DNA of 64,000 bases from Bretschneidera sinensis (taxonomy: Eukaryota > Streptophyta > Magnoliopsida > Brassicales > Akaniaceae): the NCBI GenBank assembly GCA_023935145.1, contig CM043704.1, positions 95,443,873 to 95,507,872 of the forward strand, written 5' to 3'. The notes beneath the pieces are model-generated. The model made no database searches, was not told where the DNA came from, and worked only from the letters and a program-made list of their open reading frames with translations. The first letter of the stretch is position 1; each line of letters starts with the position of its first letter. The position numbers were made by a program, and so were the translations under genes. Of this stretch, positions 12,801-25,100 are shown piece by piece.

Positions 12801-14176
12801 GAGAGACTATCAGCAGCAGTCTTCAAGTGGTTGAAGAAATCAGACCTCCTACCTTCTGTCATTGCATTAGCTTTCATGATCACTTCATTCAATGGCTTGA
12901 GAAATTCACCCAACCCTGCAAGATCTGGCTTCTGTACCATCAGAATAGAACCCAATCATCACCAAGTAAATCCAGCCTCCACTGCACAAATAATAGCTTC
13001 AAAGGAACTAAAAGGAAAACAAGACCGACATGACCACTTCCATAGTTCCATGTACTAGAATCTAATTCCATCTCCTCCATTGCCCTACCCCTTATCTCAG
13101 GAGTTTAAAATAAAAAGTCAACTCAAATTATGAAAAAGTAATACTGATACTAAATAGAAAACAATGTTACTATCAAGTTCCAAAGGAAACGGTAACAATC
13201 TTGTCACCCTAAAGTTAGGAGCCCATCAAAATGTTAAGACAATTCCCACTATTGATTTTATATTAATGCTATAGCATAGCTACTTTTTCACGTTCCAACA
13301 TCTGGGCTTCCTAAATATCTTCCTACCAATAATTTCTCCTCGTCAACACTCACATGTAAATGATAAACATTGCAAATGAGCTAAATTACTGGTCATTTTT
13401 CAACAGTTATATTTCTAAGAATCTAATCCATATCAATGATTACATGCTGCAGTTCAGCAAAAAACACTCACCAGATCAGAGACAAACACATAAGATCCAC
13501 AGAACTAAGCGATCCCCACGGTACCCAGTCCACAAAACATATTACAACCTGATCCATCCATAAACAACCCAACAATTACGGGAACCGCCCAATTCAGACT
13601 ATACAATTCACTCTTTTCAAGATAGGAACACGATGGATCACCAAAACGCAGCACAGCAGCATTGATACCATCTGATTCTATCATGTGCATACCCAAATCA
13701 TCTCACATACCAATTCAACACCAAAATTTCTAATCGAACGTCATCATTCTACAGAGCTAAAAAATTTAATAATAAAGCTAGTTAACAAACAGAAGCATAA
13801 CAATGAGCAAGCAAAACCAATCTCGGTAACTAACACAAACTCAACAAAATAATAATGATGATGATGATCAAACCCAATAACTAACTAGCAAAACACTAAC
13901 CTGGGTTTGCTTGATCTCCAGGAGAAGCTCCTTTTGCACGGCAAACGCCTCTGAGATTATCTTAGTCACGTCCAGTACCTGCCCCCCGATTTTCTCGGCG
14001 GCACTCGAAACCCTACCCACGTATTGCGCCATCAGATCCCCAAATGCCGCAATCTCCGGATCCGAAGCGTAATCCGCGTCTGCATCGCCGCCGCTCACCG
14101 GCGCACCTTCCGCCCTCGATATCGCCTCTAGCCTCGCCACCGCCGTCTCCAACCTCATTATCAGATTCTCCTCCAT
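6834..14176 (-). CDS. CAP1: Cyclase-associated protein 1 (actin regulator)
   Basis: Complete gene of ten coding exons: 13901-14176, 12763-12931, 12592-12656, 12088-12391, 11864-12008, 11660-11769, 11453-11508, 11298-11354, 10907-11050 and 6834-6920. They sum to 1413 nt, or 470 aa; Arabidopsis CAP1 is about the same length. CAP binds actin monomers, promotes nucleotide exchange and helps recycle cofilin-bound actin in the cytosol. The N-terminus (MEENLIMRLETAVARLEAIS) is the oligomerising helix, followed by the helical folded domain (KPDLAGLGEFLKPLNEV). A proline/alanine-rich linker (APAPPPAPSAS) lies near residues 195-205. The C-terminal beta-helix CARP domain includes KWVVENQIGKKKLVIDDCD and ends at HALPQQYSHLFKDGKFETT. 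Every junction restores the family reading frame. The last intron is 3986 bp and carries LINE and SINE-like sequence. The likely 3'UTR is about 6480-6833. Confidence 0.96.
7495..8905 (-). mobile_element. 5'-truncated LINE (non-LTR retrotransposon) in CAP1 intron
   Basis: Minus-strand ORF 8106-8891 encodes 261 aa of the C-terminal part of a plant LINE reverse transcriptase, with the motifs LFKGGRLTLIKSALSSLP, RRFLWG, WGIVKQPLEKGGLGIKSL and LLGKWLWRLL. Downstream (8100-7500) the zf-RVT region is recognisable but frameshifted and stopped, including FWLVWNERNRRAFKG near the end. The fragment lacks the endonuclease and the catalytic RT motifs. It ends at about 7495-7503 in a T run on the plus strand, that is, an A tail on its own strand. 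It lies in the same sense as CAP1. No target-site duplication could be identified. Confidence 0.88.
8971..9054 (+). mobile_element. Possible SINE or SINE fragment
   Basis: An A-box-like string (TGGCTCAATGGGTAA, 8981) and a B-box-like string (GGTCCAAATTC, 9009) are followed by a GT-rich stretch and an A run ending at 9054. The spacing between boxes is shorter than in a tRNA. A tRNA-derived SINE relic is the best guess. Confidence 0.35.
9738..9905 (-). mobile_element. Second LINE 3'-end fragment in the same CAP1 intron
   Basis: The sequence GATAAGTAAATAAATTG followed by CACCAAGGGGTGCAACCC and later ATTTACAAAAGAATG matches, base for base in long stretches, the 3' end of the LINE at 7500-7640 (GCACCAAGAGGGTGCAACTC, ATTTACAAAAGAATT). 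Same orientation. Only the last 170 bp or so remain. Confidence 0.65.
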
Positions 14177-17100
14177 TTTTGCTCTCCCTCACTCAAGAAA
14201 TCCTCAGATGCCTCTCTCTGAAAATTAATCAGATCTGGATGTTTTAAATGGTATGATTGTTTGCTTCTTTTTTGTGAAGTTTTTATTTTCCGCCGAAAGC
14301 GAAAAAGAGTGTCGCGGGGGGTTTGGGTAGCGGTAAGCTTAAGCGAACACGAGGTGACACGTGTCGGATAGGAAGGAAATCTTGGCTGTTCGTACGTTGT
14401 GGAACACCTGTGATCTTTGATTGGAATAAAGAGAGCAATTCATTGCTCGTATTACGGACAAATTTTGGGTGACGAGATACCGTATGGTGTAGAATACACA
14501 GGATGTAAATTCGCTTTTTAATTAATATTTTTCAATTTTCATGCCAAATTGTTTTCACTTTTACCGTATGAATTCAAATATTGAATTAAATTTATTTTTA
14601 AATAAATTAAAATTAAAATTTATTTACAAATAAAATCAAATAAATTTTTATATTTCGTGTCTATAGAATTGAAATAAACTTTATGGTTGGGATCAACTAA
14701 GAATTCAATTCATTTTTTAAATTTTACTTAATCTATTAATTACATCATATTTTAATTTATTTAACATATAAATTTTTTTTTATATTATTCAACAAAATTA
14801 ACACTATATTTTTTTTAATTCACGATACGAATTTATAATTCAAAAATGGAATCTGATTTTTTTCTTAAAAAAATGTTAATTTAACATTTTTTATAAAAAT
14901 GTTAGCTTTGAATATAGTAATATATTCATTTTAATTTTATAACTTATTTTTACATATTTTTTTTATTTTATTCTAAAACAATAAAAAAAAAACCAAAAAT
15001 TTTGTGTTCCTAATTAAATATAAATCAATCAACTATGAAAGACAGAGTTAAGGGATAAAGAGAAATAGAAGAAAGAGATGATGAAGATAATAGATGGGTA
15101 TTTATCCTTCTAATTTATTAAAAAAATTCAGGTCTAGAATTCATTTGCAAAATTTATCAATTCTGATAGAATTTGTCCACAACTAATTCAATTCTATTAA
15201 AATTCATTTGAAAATGAATTCTACACTTTTATTAACAAACCAAACATGTGATCAATTCATTTGTAAATGAATTCAACACTTTGTTAACAAACCAAACATG
15301 TGATGAATTCATTTGTAAATGAATTTCATACTTTATTAACAAATCCAAACACAACAAATTATAGAATTCAAATGGATTCCACAGAAAAACTATGGAATTC
15401 ATTTAAACTAAACGGAGTGTTATTAATAATCTTTCAAGTAGTTTGATGAAAACTGTAAAAGAAATGGTTCAAGCTGTTAGGGTTATTATCAATGAAACTT
15501 TATTTTTTCGCACCTTTTAAATTCAATCAATTTATACTTCATATTATAAGAGAATATGTGATAAGCCTTTTTGAATAAATTAAAATCAGTGCACACATGT
15601 AACATAATATGTGCCTCATTTGAATGTAAAAGACAATTATGACAGTAATTTATCAGAATTGTTTTCGCAAATTGCATATTAGAATAAGATTTTTAACTTA
15701 AACAAAATAATAAAGAAAATATATGATGGAGAAAATAAAATCATAATTGTCATTTTACATTCAAATGAAATATATTGTGCCATGGCTCTAATTCGATCGA
15801 ATTCTTTTTCATTATGCACTAAAGTATTAATGGTGCATCAAAAGACTAATAGTAATAATAAATTAGTATAGCACATAGTAACCTATAAATTAATATTCAT
15901 CCTAATCATATAGTTATCAAATTTGATGGTAATTATTATGGTTCATAAACGTTGGATTGAGAAAATATTCGAATATTTTCTCAATGTAACGACTATGAAC
16001 TTGTGCTTATGAAAAGTACGAGCTCACTGAAATGTTTATTTCATTTAACAATGATGCATGTATTTATTAAAAAATATTTGAATCGACTAAGTCAAATTTA
16101 TTTTGAGCGAACACATTTCCCCATCCGTTTGGGAGTTTATAAAATGATTTTTGGTTTTATAAACAAAAATTATATCAAAACCATAATTATATCAAACACT
16201 TTTAAGAATGGTTTTAAAAAAAATAATCAAAAGCCAAAAAATGTATAAAAAAAACTAAGGGCATATTTGGGTAACAGTTCTTATTTTCAGTTTTCGAAAA
16301 CTGTTCAAAAATTGTTTTAAAAAAACAGAAAACAATGAAATATTGTTTGGATAATCTTATTTTGAAAACTGTTTTAAAAATTAAAAACTATTTGTATACA
16401 CCTTCTTGTAATTGTTTTCAGCTTTGAGTTTAAATATGAAATTTATATTAATTTTATTTCTCATATTTACTAAATATGTTTTTCTAGTATGTATCAAATA
16501 CTTGAAAATAATTAATATTATTTTATTTTCTAAATTTTCAATATTTTTTAGATATTGAATCATTTTACAATCCCATTAGATCAAAAAAGCTCCAAGTGAT
16601 TCATGATCATTTTTAGAAGAACAAATTCATGTGATCATTCAACCGCCCTTCATAACGGCTTTTCTATCTTATTTTCCCAAGTTGTCAAGCGAACACAAAG
16701 ATATGAATATAAATTACACCACTGCAATTTTTCTTCTTCTTTTTCTTATAGAAAGTATTGTTTTTTTATTAGTGCATCTAATGGTTTGGAGAAGCAACCA
16801 ATTATTGCGTCGAATAAGAGAGGCCTTAATTGTTAATAGAAGACACATTAGATGACACATTAGATCCAATTCCTTAGCTCAGTTATCCACAATCTTTGAG
16901 CTTCATCTTCTAAAAGTGGAAACATCCGGATTTGAAAATCAACAAAACTGTAGCATCATCATTTGAATGCACTACCCCTGAGCTATTGTCATTTTCAAGT
17001 TACCACTCAATAGAACCAAAGCTAGATCAATAATTCAAAAATCACAACTTTTCATTACATAAGAATTCCTAACAACAACAAGCATTTGCATCACAAGCTA

Positions 17101-17619
17101 TACACCTAGATCTAAATTTTTATTTGGTCAAAGAAAGCATGCTAGGACACAACTAGCTATTTGCATATGGTAAGTTTCTCATCTAGACTTGCCATTCGGA
17201 TACAATTTCATTCCTTTTCATCAACATGGCACGCAACTAGAAGGAAGTGGAATACTATTTCAATAATTTATAGATGCATTTTGGACTTGGTTATCCGCAA
17301 GAATCATAAAGGAAATTTGGGGAAGATGGGAGACAACAGTGCAAGAATTATGCAAATCATAACATGAAGATTTTTTCTTTTAATTTTTAGTTTCAACCGA
17401 AGTTTGAGAGTTTTTTTTGGTATGAACCAAATATGACTTTAATAATATATTCAATTTTACAGTGCGCTTCAAGCATAATTTCAGATTTTCATGCCAGTCC
17501 ATTTCAAATTTTATTGGAGTACAAATTTTGTGCCTAAGCCCGACCATATTGCCATGAGCCCATTATAGGTTTCTTTTGGTATACCTTTTAAAGTTTGTTT
17601 CCAATATGATCATCAAAAC
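14177..17619. other. Repeat-rich AT-rich intergenic DNA (CAP1 upstream)
   Basis: 14177-14460 is the likely CAP1 promoter and 5'UTR. Beyond 14480 the sequence is very AT-rich with no coding signal. 16255-16400 (GGGCATATTTGGGTAACAG, then repeated AAAACTGTT motifs) resembles the end of a short non-autonomous DNA element. Apart from the tandem repeat at 15202 no other structure is clear. Confidence 0.5.
15202..15352. repeat. Tandem repeat, unit 52-53 bp, 2.8 copies
   Basis: Units start at 15202, 15255 and 15307. Each begins ATTCATTTG(T/A)AAATGAATT and contains TTAACAAACCAAACATGTGAT. The third is incomplete and more diverged. Each unit starts with an imperfect inverted repeat built on AATTCATTTG/CAAATGAATT. 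Confidence 0.85.
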
Positions 17620-18422
17620 TGTAATGACCTATCCTGGGTTGGTTACCTCCGAAACGGAGTCATCACATTTTGAAAATTCCAACACGACACATATATGCAA
17701 CAATAAAAATACTGTTAACATAAATTTTTACATCAATCATCAACCCTTAACAAGAGAGATACACCATTATGATATTGACTTAAACATTTTATACAAAGTA
17801 ATATGCATGAATATTTACAAATAAATTTTTTGATTTTATTTTTTCATTAGTCTGAGGATGTGGACACGTACGTGGCTTATAAATAATGATTTCATCTGAA
17901 CCTCAACTCACCAAACTATTTGTCCTACCTGCTACCTGAAATCATTGACAATAAGGGGTGAGCTTCATAAGCTCAGTGAATTAAATTTACTAGAAGTATT
18001 TAATTTGTATAAATGGTATTTCAATATTTAATCATTTATATCTCATACAACTTGATAATAACATTCTACTATCACTACACATAACATAAGTCTCATTTTC
18101 TAACAATCTCTTTTTTTTATTTATTGGTTCACCTTAAGACCATAAATTATCTCATAATTACCTCGTAATGAAGTTCACAGCATAAAGTCTATCGTTTATA
18201 TGGTTCTTATCATATCATATTTTTATGTTTCTTTCTCACCATAACTGTCTCTATGTGAGACTCATCCATCTATAAATAAATGTACAATAACAAACAACAC
18301 TTCAGCATTTCAGTAATACAATCAATATTTAAAACAGATGCAATGCATAAATTATTATTAGGGAATATCTTCCCACATGTCAATATGTTTTTATCTTAGA
18401 CCAGCCCCTTCCTAGTTCTTTT

Positions 18423-18566
18423 ATTTTCAACATATACCGACTGTAACAGTTTTTATTTATTTCCAACATATACCGGTTGTCACAGTTTTTATTTATTTTC
18501 AGCATATACTGACTGTCACGGTTTTCCTTTATTTCCAGCATATACCAACTGTCACGGTTTTTCAAT
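18423..18566. repeat. Tandem repeat, 36-bp unit, four copies
   Basis: The core CATATACCGACTGTCACGG recurs with the C of CATATA at 18431, 18467, 18503 and 18539, exactly 36 bp apart. Copies differ by a few substitutions. The array is flanked by similar strings, TTAGACCAGCCCCTTCC on the left (about 18396) and TTAGACCAACCCCCTCCC on the right (about 18566), so an outer unit was probably duplicated as well. Confidence 0.9.
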
Positions 18567-18730
18567 TAGACCAACCCCCTCCCGGATCTTTTATTTCATG
18601 CATATGCATATGAACAATGATATGAAATATGCATATGAACAATAACATAAAAACAAACATTAATTCAAATATTTAAATTAGTTATTCTGATTATTCTCAA
18701 ATTATTATTTGAAAAATTTCACTAAATTCT

Positions 18731-18840
18731 TCTCCTCATAAATCATATCAAATCATCAATCATAGCTTGTCAAGATCCACTAAATTTCATCTCCTCATAA
18801 ATCGTATCAAAACATCAACCATAGCTCATCAAGAATTTCA
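18731..18840. repeat. Imperfect direct repeat, 59-bp spacing
   Basis: CTCCTCATAAATC(A/G)TATCAAA followed by CATCAA(T/C)CATAGC starts at 18732 and again at 18791. Two copies only. Confidence 0.75.
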
Positions 18841-19836
18841 CTTATCACTTTTATTATTAAATCAACTTATTATTCCAAAAATATTATTTCTCATAAAATA
18901 ATTCTCTACACGTCCACTATTCCTATCAACCAATTTTCATCTATCACCGAAGCATAAAATAATAATCTATTTTAATATTATCACTAGATATTTCATTTTT
19001 ATCTAGATTACTTAAAGTAAATCTAACTCACCACGTAACACTTAGAGCTACCCGTGGATCACCTACTTGCCTTTCCCGTTCCTCTCAGCAATTTCTTTCG
19101 GTTGCTGATCGTTAACACTTTCTATTTTTCTTAGAACTTCTCGTGCCTCTCTATAAAATTCTCCCATAAACCCCTTCAAAAATTTGCTCTCTCAACATTT
19201 CTTTCGGTCCTTAAGTGTTTAAAGAAATAGAGTAGTTTAGATTGTAAAATGAAGAAATCAAACAGTATTTGGTAAGAAATAAATAAAAGAAAAAACTCAA
19301 ACTATTTATATGAAGAAAAAAAAAACAAACCCAACTCACGCTGCCATGAAAAGCTTCTCTTTTAACTCCACCTGTTGTCACGTTTTTTTTTTTTCGTTTT
19401 TTTTAACTACACCCTCACATGTTCATTTTTTTTCAAACAAATTAATTTACTGAATACTAAATCCTTCGCGTATATATATATTATTTTAATTTCATGTCAT
19501 ATTTATTTAATTACTTTTTTACTTTTACTTTACGAATACGGGTATTACAAAGATGCTCTCTGCGATATTTTATTTTTTGCTTTCCAAAACCTTTTGAAAG
19601 AGACAAAATAAAGAGAGAAGTCTCTTCTTCCCAAAAAACGATCTCTGAATCTCTCTTCTCTCTCCCCGATTTCGTCCTCATACTTATTGCCCTTGTCGGT
19701 CTTATTCTTTCGTTTCCTTTCTCCCTCTCTCTTGAAAATTCAGTGCTATTTTCTCTCTTTTTGGCATGAAGGAAGAGATCCATAGGCAAAGAGAAATCTG
19801 GCCAAGGTGTGGCCGAAAAATTCAACCCGGCCTTCA

Positions 19837-20019
19837 TCAACTACCATTTTGACTTGGACTGCAAAAGGATACGACCTGGACCGCAGAAGAAGAGAAAAAA
19901 GATTCTTTGACGAACTCCCATTCGTCCCAATTCAACAATGGCATCAATTTGTAACCGTTGGATGATGATGGTTGCTCCATATCATCAACGACTATAATTT
20001 CCTCTTTGAACCCTACCAT
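19837..20019 (-). CDS. Small unidentified ORF, 60 aa, possible gene fragment
   Basis: An ATG-started frame of 60 codons with ordinary amino-acid composition, including acidic/aromatic LLNWDEWEFVKESFFSSSA. It stands out from the repeats around it, which give no protein-like frames. I do not recognise a family. It may be a real small gene, a last exon, or a gene fragment moved by a transposon. 20004-20037 just upstream holds a tandem GAACCCTACCATT duplication. No splice partner was found. Confidence 0.25.
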   Translation of the reverse strand: MVGFKEEIIVVDDMEQPSSSNGYKLMPLLNWDEWEFVKESFFSSSAVQVVSFCSPSQNGS

Positions 20020-22126
20020 TGAACCCTACCATTGAACCGCTACTCCTGAATAAAGCTGCGTAGCTCAAATAAAGCAAAATCTAAACTCCTTTAGGATTTG
20101 GGAGTGACAATGTCGAGTCATACCAGAGAAGAGGACAAACAAATCATAACCGTGAGAGAGAGAAAAGAAGGATAGAGACGACGGTAGAGAGGAGGAGGAA
20201 GAAGAGAGACGGTGGCAAGAGAGAGAGGGAAGCAGAGACGCGATTTGTGTGTTTTTGAGAAAGAATGAAACAGACAAGAGAACACTGATTTTTAGGCCGT
20301 TTTTCGAAAATTATATCAGAAAACACCAATTTGGGATTTTCAAAAAACAGTTTTTGAAAATTACTTCTGAAAATGGACTTCTAAACATGCCATAAACTTG
20401 TGTTAAAACAGTTGTTTCCATAATTATTTTATCAAATATGAAACTGTTTTTAACTCCACAAATATCGTACCAGAACTCTTTTTTATACTTGACCGAGAAC
20501 TGAACCAAATCTACTAAATATAAAACTCGAAAATGACTACTAAGTTAAGAGGTCACTGTCACAAATATCGTTTCAGAAACCATTTGGACGAGGATTAATA
20601 TTATAACTGAGAAAACTTGACTACATTGGCAAATGGGTCTGATTTCTGTTCCTTCAAGCAGTCCATTTCAGCCAAAGCTAGAACTAGCTTTTTTTCATGC
20701 CATGACCCATATTTATAGGGGAGCATGCTTCATAATGGGACTACAATTCTATATACCCAATTACCCATATGACAAGGATAAGAGCCCCATACTAGTGTGG
20801 CCCAATCCATTATTCAGCTTGGAAATTCTTCGTGGGCAAATCTCTTTTAAAGAACCCTCACATTATCACCCGCCAAACATCTGTACACAAAGACACAGAA
20901 GAGAGATAATGTGATCACGAGGGTGACCCAGTACTAGAAGAATCGAAAAAAGATCTTAAAGAGCTGCAAGAGAAGCACATTTTTGTGGGGCACAATGCAT
21001 TAAATCATTGACATCAAAATCTTTAGACCTCGTGGGTGTCAGTGCTTGGGCAGGAGGAGTGTGCTTTTGCAACGAACAATGACATATCAACCACAAGCCA
21101 TATAATGTTTAGTTAAACCAACAGAAAGAACTGTTTGAAAATGTTGGTGCCACCAGCAATCGAATAAGGTGGTGCACCGGTGGGTAGCTTTTCAAGCCTT
21201 TAAGTTAGAAGCATTTCCTTCTCTCTCTCACAAGTTAGTTACATAATTTTTGGATAAGGCAAATTTTTATTACATAGAAAAAAGAAACAGTACACAAAGC
21301 AAAATCTGGTAGATTAGGGTTTATTCCATTCAGGCCCACAAACAAAATTATTAGTTTGATAGAGTTTAGGAAATGATTTTTATTTCTTATAAATAGAAAC
21401 TAAGCAAAAAAATAAAAACAGTTTATGAATTGATGTGTTTTTAAGAATCTAAATTTATCTTAAATTTATCTTTTACCAAATACTGAACAATTTATAGTTC
21501 CGTAGTTGTTTTACTTAAATCGTTTCAAAAACCATTAAATTGTTTCTCCTAATAGGCCAATCGAGACCTTAAACCCAACGTTTCAGCTAAAGGGCTATCA
21601 ATGGATCCAACAAAAGGAAGATTTAAATTGAAAACTCAGTCTCTACCATTCATAACAATCTGATCAATGACATTTTAGCACCGTGGAAGATGTTTTGATG
21701 CCATTTAAATGAGATCATATGCTAAATACTAGTACAGGTGTATCAAATTTAAAGAGGAACAGGCCAAATACTGCCTTAATTCGTGTCAATCTAGAGGATG
21801 AATTGAATATATTTACAAGAAGCATATTAAGTACTAGAAATCTCCTCACGTTGAGCTTCCCTATTGTATAAAGATTTCCATCCTCCTAACAAGCAGACTG
21901 ATAAATTTTGCATATTTGATTGTAAGTGCATATTTACATAGCTCAATTAATAAGATGCCGCAATGTATAAACAGAAAAAAGTATGTATGACAATAGCAAA
22001 AAAGAAAGTGTAGATACTATATATGCACATGCAAGGCCCGTAAATTTCTGTTCGTATACCAATGGAAGAATTATACAACATAGTTGACTGACCACAAGAA
22101 CTACCATGCCTTAAAAGGCGCAGTAA
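20020..22126. other. Intergenic DNA and probable 3'UTR of the receptor-like kinase
   Basis: 20160-20240 is a GA-rich tract. 20396-20560 holds a dispersed AT-rich repeat (see its own entry). No gene seen. The last few hundred bases before 22127 probably include the kinase 3'UTR, but no polyadenylation site was fixed. Confidence 0.45.
20396..20560. repeat. Dispersed repeat, copy 1
   Basis: TTGTGTTAAAACAGTTGTTTCCATAATTATTTTATCAAATATGAAA (given here as overlapping pieces: TTGTGTTAAAACAGTTGTTT, then CATAATTATTTTATCAAATA) has a clear relative at about 35550-35605, where it reads TTGTGTTAAAAAAATTGTTA and CATAATTGTTTTATCAAATA. Probably a short non-autonomous DNA element. Confidence 0.55.
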
Positions 22127-25100
22127 TCATCTCTGTCTTGATTTCCCTACATCACCACCCCTGGCATACTTGGTTGGATATGGATCTTTATTGGACAACG
22201 ATGCATGGGAAGGGAGAGGATCACTTTCTCTGGCTGACCTAGGTTCCTATAGAACATGGAACAAATAAATAATGGTGGCTGAAAAAGAACAAAATCGACA
22301 TGACGCTATAACTTCTATTCAAAAAGTAAACAATTGGCAAGTAGCTTTTATTCTATCATCCAAAGAATATTTTGCAATTCGTGATTCTGATAAGCAAATT
22401 TTCCCTCGTATGTGAAATACTTTTACCAGCCTATTTGCCAACATGACCAATAAAGCTCTAAGGAACTGAAATGCTTTCTTAAAACCAGATTTTACAGCAA
22501 CAAAAGTGTCATAGTAGAACTGTTTCTGATACACATGCATGCACATTTATCACCATCTTCTACAAATTTACAAAAACATAATTAACAACTGACAAGTACA
22601 AGAAGGAATTTGGCAACCATAAGGCTATGCAATCTCATCTGCAATAAATCATCCTAAAATAAGTAGTACTTTGTTCAAATTCCTAGCTAAACACCCTCAA
22701 CTGAATGCATGATCGGTAGAACAATATAAACGGTACGGTAATGGTGATTAGTGACTGATAACCAAGAAATAAGTCACATAACATTCTTAAAAATTTGAGA
22801 AGACACGTTAAAAACTACTGAGTGAAATTGATAAAAAGAAGAAGTGCATAGGTGCAGTAATGGCACTTACAGAACGAAAAGGAAAGTCATCAGCCTCAAG
22901 CATATGAACAATTTGTCCCATCTTCGGTCGCTTATTGGCATCCAAATCTATGCAACGGAGACAGACAAGTAATGCCCGTTTCAAAGCTCTTTGAGAGGGT
23001 TGAACTTCGATGAGAGGGTCCAGAACCTCTTCACCACGACGACTTGCAACCATTCCTTTAAACCAATCAACTAAGTTCATCTGCAATATTACACAATTTA
23101 CTATTAATGTGTTTATTTTCGTCCAAGAAAGAAAAATACAGTATCAACAGAGGTCATTTGGAGTAAATGGAAAACAACATGGACTAAGGTTCACACAGCT
23201 GCAATAAGGAAAGAGGGAAACATATTTCACCTCTCCAGCTGGTCTCGAATAATCAATTGGGCTCCTTCCTGTAATTATTTCCATAAGTAGAATTCCAAAA
23301 CTATAAACATCACTTCCCTCATTAAGCATGCCTGTACTTGCATACTCAGGAGAGACATATCTGCAGAAATTGAGGATAAATATTTTATTCATGAAGGCAT
23401 AAAGGAACCAATTTGAAACCAGTGAAACATTGTGGAAAATTGATATGGAATTATGAGAAAGAACTAACCCGAAAGTTCCCATCACGCGAGTAGTCACATA
23501 GCTTGCCTCAGATCCTAAAAGCTTGGCCAAACCAAAATCTGATACTTTTGGATTCCATTTTTTATCCAAAAGAATGTTACTGGATTTTACATCACGGTGC
23601 ACAACTTTAGGTTCCAACCCTTCATGCAAATAGGCTAACCTGTAAGATAATCAAACCAAATCAGTTCAGAAATAAAACAATTAAATTAAAATAAAAGAGT
23701 AGCTAAAAATCTGTATTAAATGTCCTATTATTTGTCCAATGCAAAGAGAAAATTACTCCTATGCAAAACTTTCAAATTCAAAATTGAGTGAGAGTGTGAG
23801 ACAACCATCACGAGTATGCTCGAATAAGTTATTTCATTCATACTCAAATAAATTGATTTGGCAATATTATTTTTAACAACCGGACACTGGCAAGATGAAT
23901 AAATCAGTATAAATACAAGCAGAGTCCAGAATACTGTACCCTTTTGCTGTCCCAATGGCAATCTTCATTCGGATATCCCAGGTCAGAGGGCTGACAGGGC
24001 CCACGTCACCATGCAGCCATTGCTCCAAATTGCCATTATCAACATATTCATATACAAGCATCCTAAATGGCAAGTATAGGCTCCACAAATAAATTAGACA
24101 ATACATGACATTATCATCTCATTTTCATTTTAATGTATGGTTTTCAAGTTTAAGTGGCATGTGCATATATGGTACCTTTGAACACCTTCAGCGCAATATC
24201 CAATTAAACCCACCAAGTTCTTATGCCTTACTTTCCCAATGGCTTCAACTTCCACCTTGAATTCCTTCTCTGCCTGACCCCTGCCACAAATATGATCTCT
24301 CAGCATGCTAACTTTCATCCATCAAGTCTTTTTGAGTACTAAAACAATAACAATCACAATGCAAATGGTTTCACAAAGCAGCATTCTAGCAAACCATGTT
24401 AACATAACATAGAAACTTGAAAGCAATGCCGAATCGCATTCGTAAACAAAGCAATCGATATTTCAAATGACTTGTTTTTGGTGGCTGTGGAGTATAAATC
24501 GAACCCGCAACTGAACAACCTTACACACAAATGGCAATTCATATCCTAATATTTTTTTATTTAAAGCAACTACTAAAAAGGTACTCATCTTAGTTTATAA
24601 AGAAAAAGCAGAATTAGAAAAGTAAATTGATCATGTTTCTATTGATCCGATGATGTCAATTTGTTTCTTTCTTTTTCTTTCGTTTACAGTGAGTTTCTGC
24701 TGAAAGATTCTTATCAAGAGCACAATTTATCTCGGGTAATAAAGAGAAAAAAGGGAAAAAGAACAAAAGCGAATAAAGAAAAAGTAGCCATTTACTTTTC
24801 CTAGTACTCCGCAATACAGACGCTATGTATACCGACACAAGACAGTACAGAATACCGTCCAGATCGAAGGAGCACCGGTAGTTCAAAAAGAGAAAAGTAA
24901 AAAACAAAACATAACCAAAAACCGAGCATTTAACAATACAACTTGGATCTAACCAAAACAGAAAATAAACAGAAAAGGACAAATCTTTATTCTCTTCCTT
25001 CGCTTTGACCTAAACAAAATGTAATCTTTAATCAAGATTAATGAAGCATGAGCCCAAAATTTTCGCAGAAAAAAAAATTGACACTTAATTTTCCATAGAA

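Larger units (their letters stand above)
17620..19549 (-). mobile_element. Candidate solitary LTR (probably Ty3/gypsy-like)
   Basis: The block begins TGTAATGACC and ends GGGTATTACA, the inverted TG...CA ends expected of an LTR, about 1.93 kb apart. Internal texture (tandem repeats at 18423-18566 and 18731-18840) suits a long non-coding LTR. No internal coding domains and no second LTR are present, so it would be a solo LTR. Flanking pentamers (AAAAC, AAGAT) do not match, which weakens the call. The strand is a guess from remembered LTR orientation. Confidence 0.4.

Noticed and set aside
16255..20400. One 4.1-kb element bounded by GGGCATATTTGGG and ATGCC
   Set aside because: The two ends share only short AT-rich motifs (AAAACTG, TTTTCGAAAA) and no target duplication was found; more likely two unrelated short elements.
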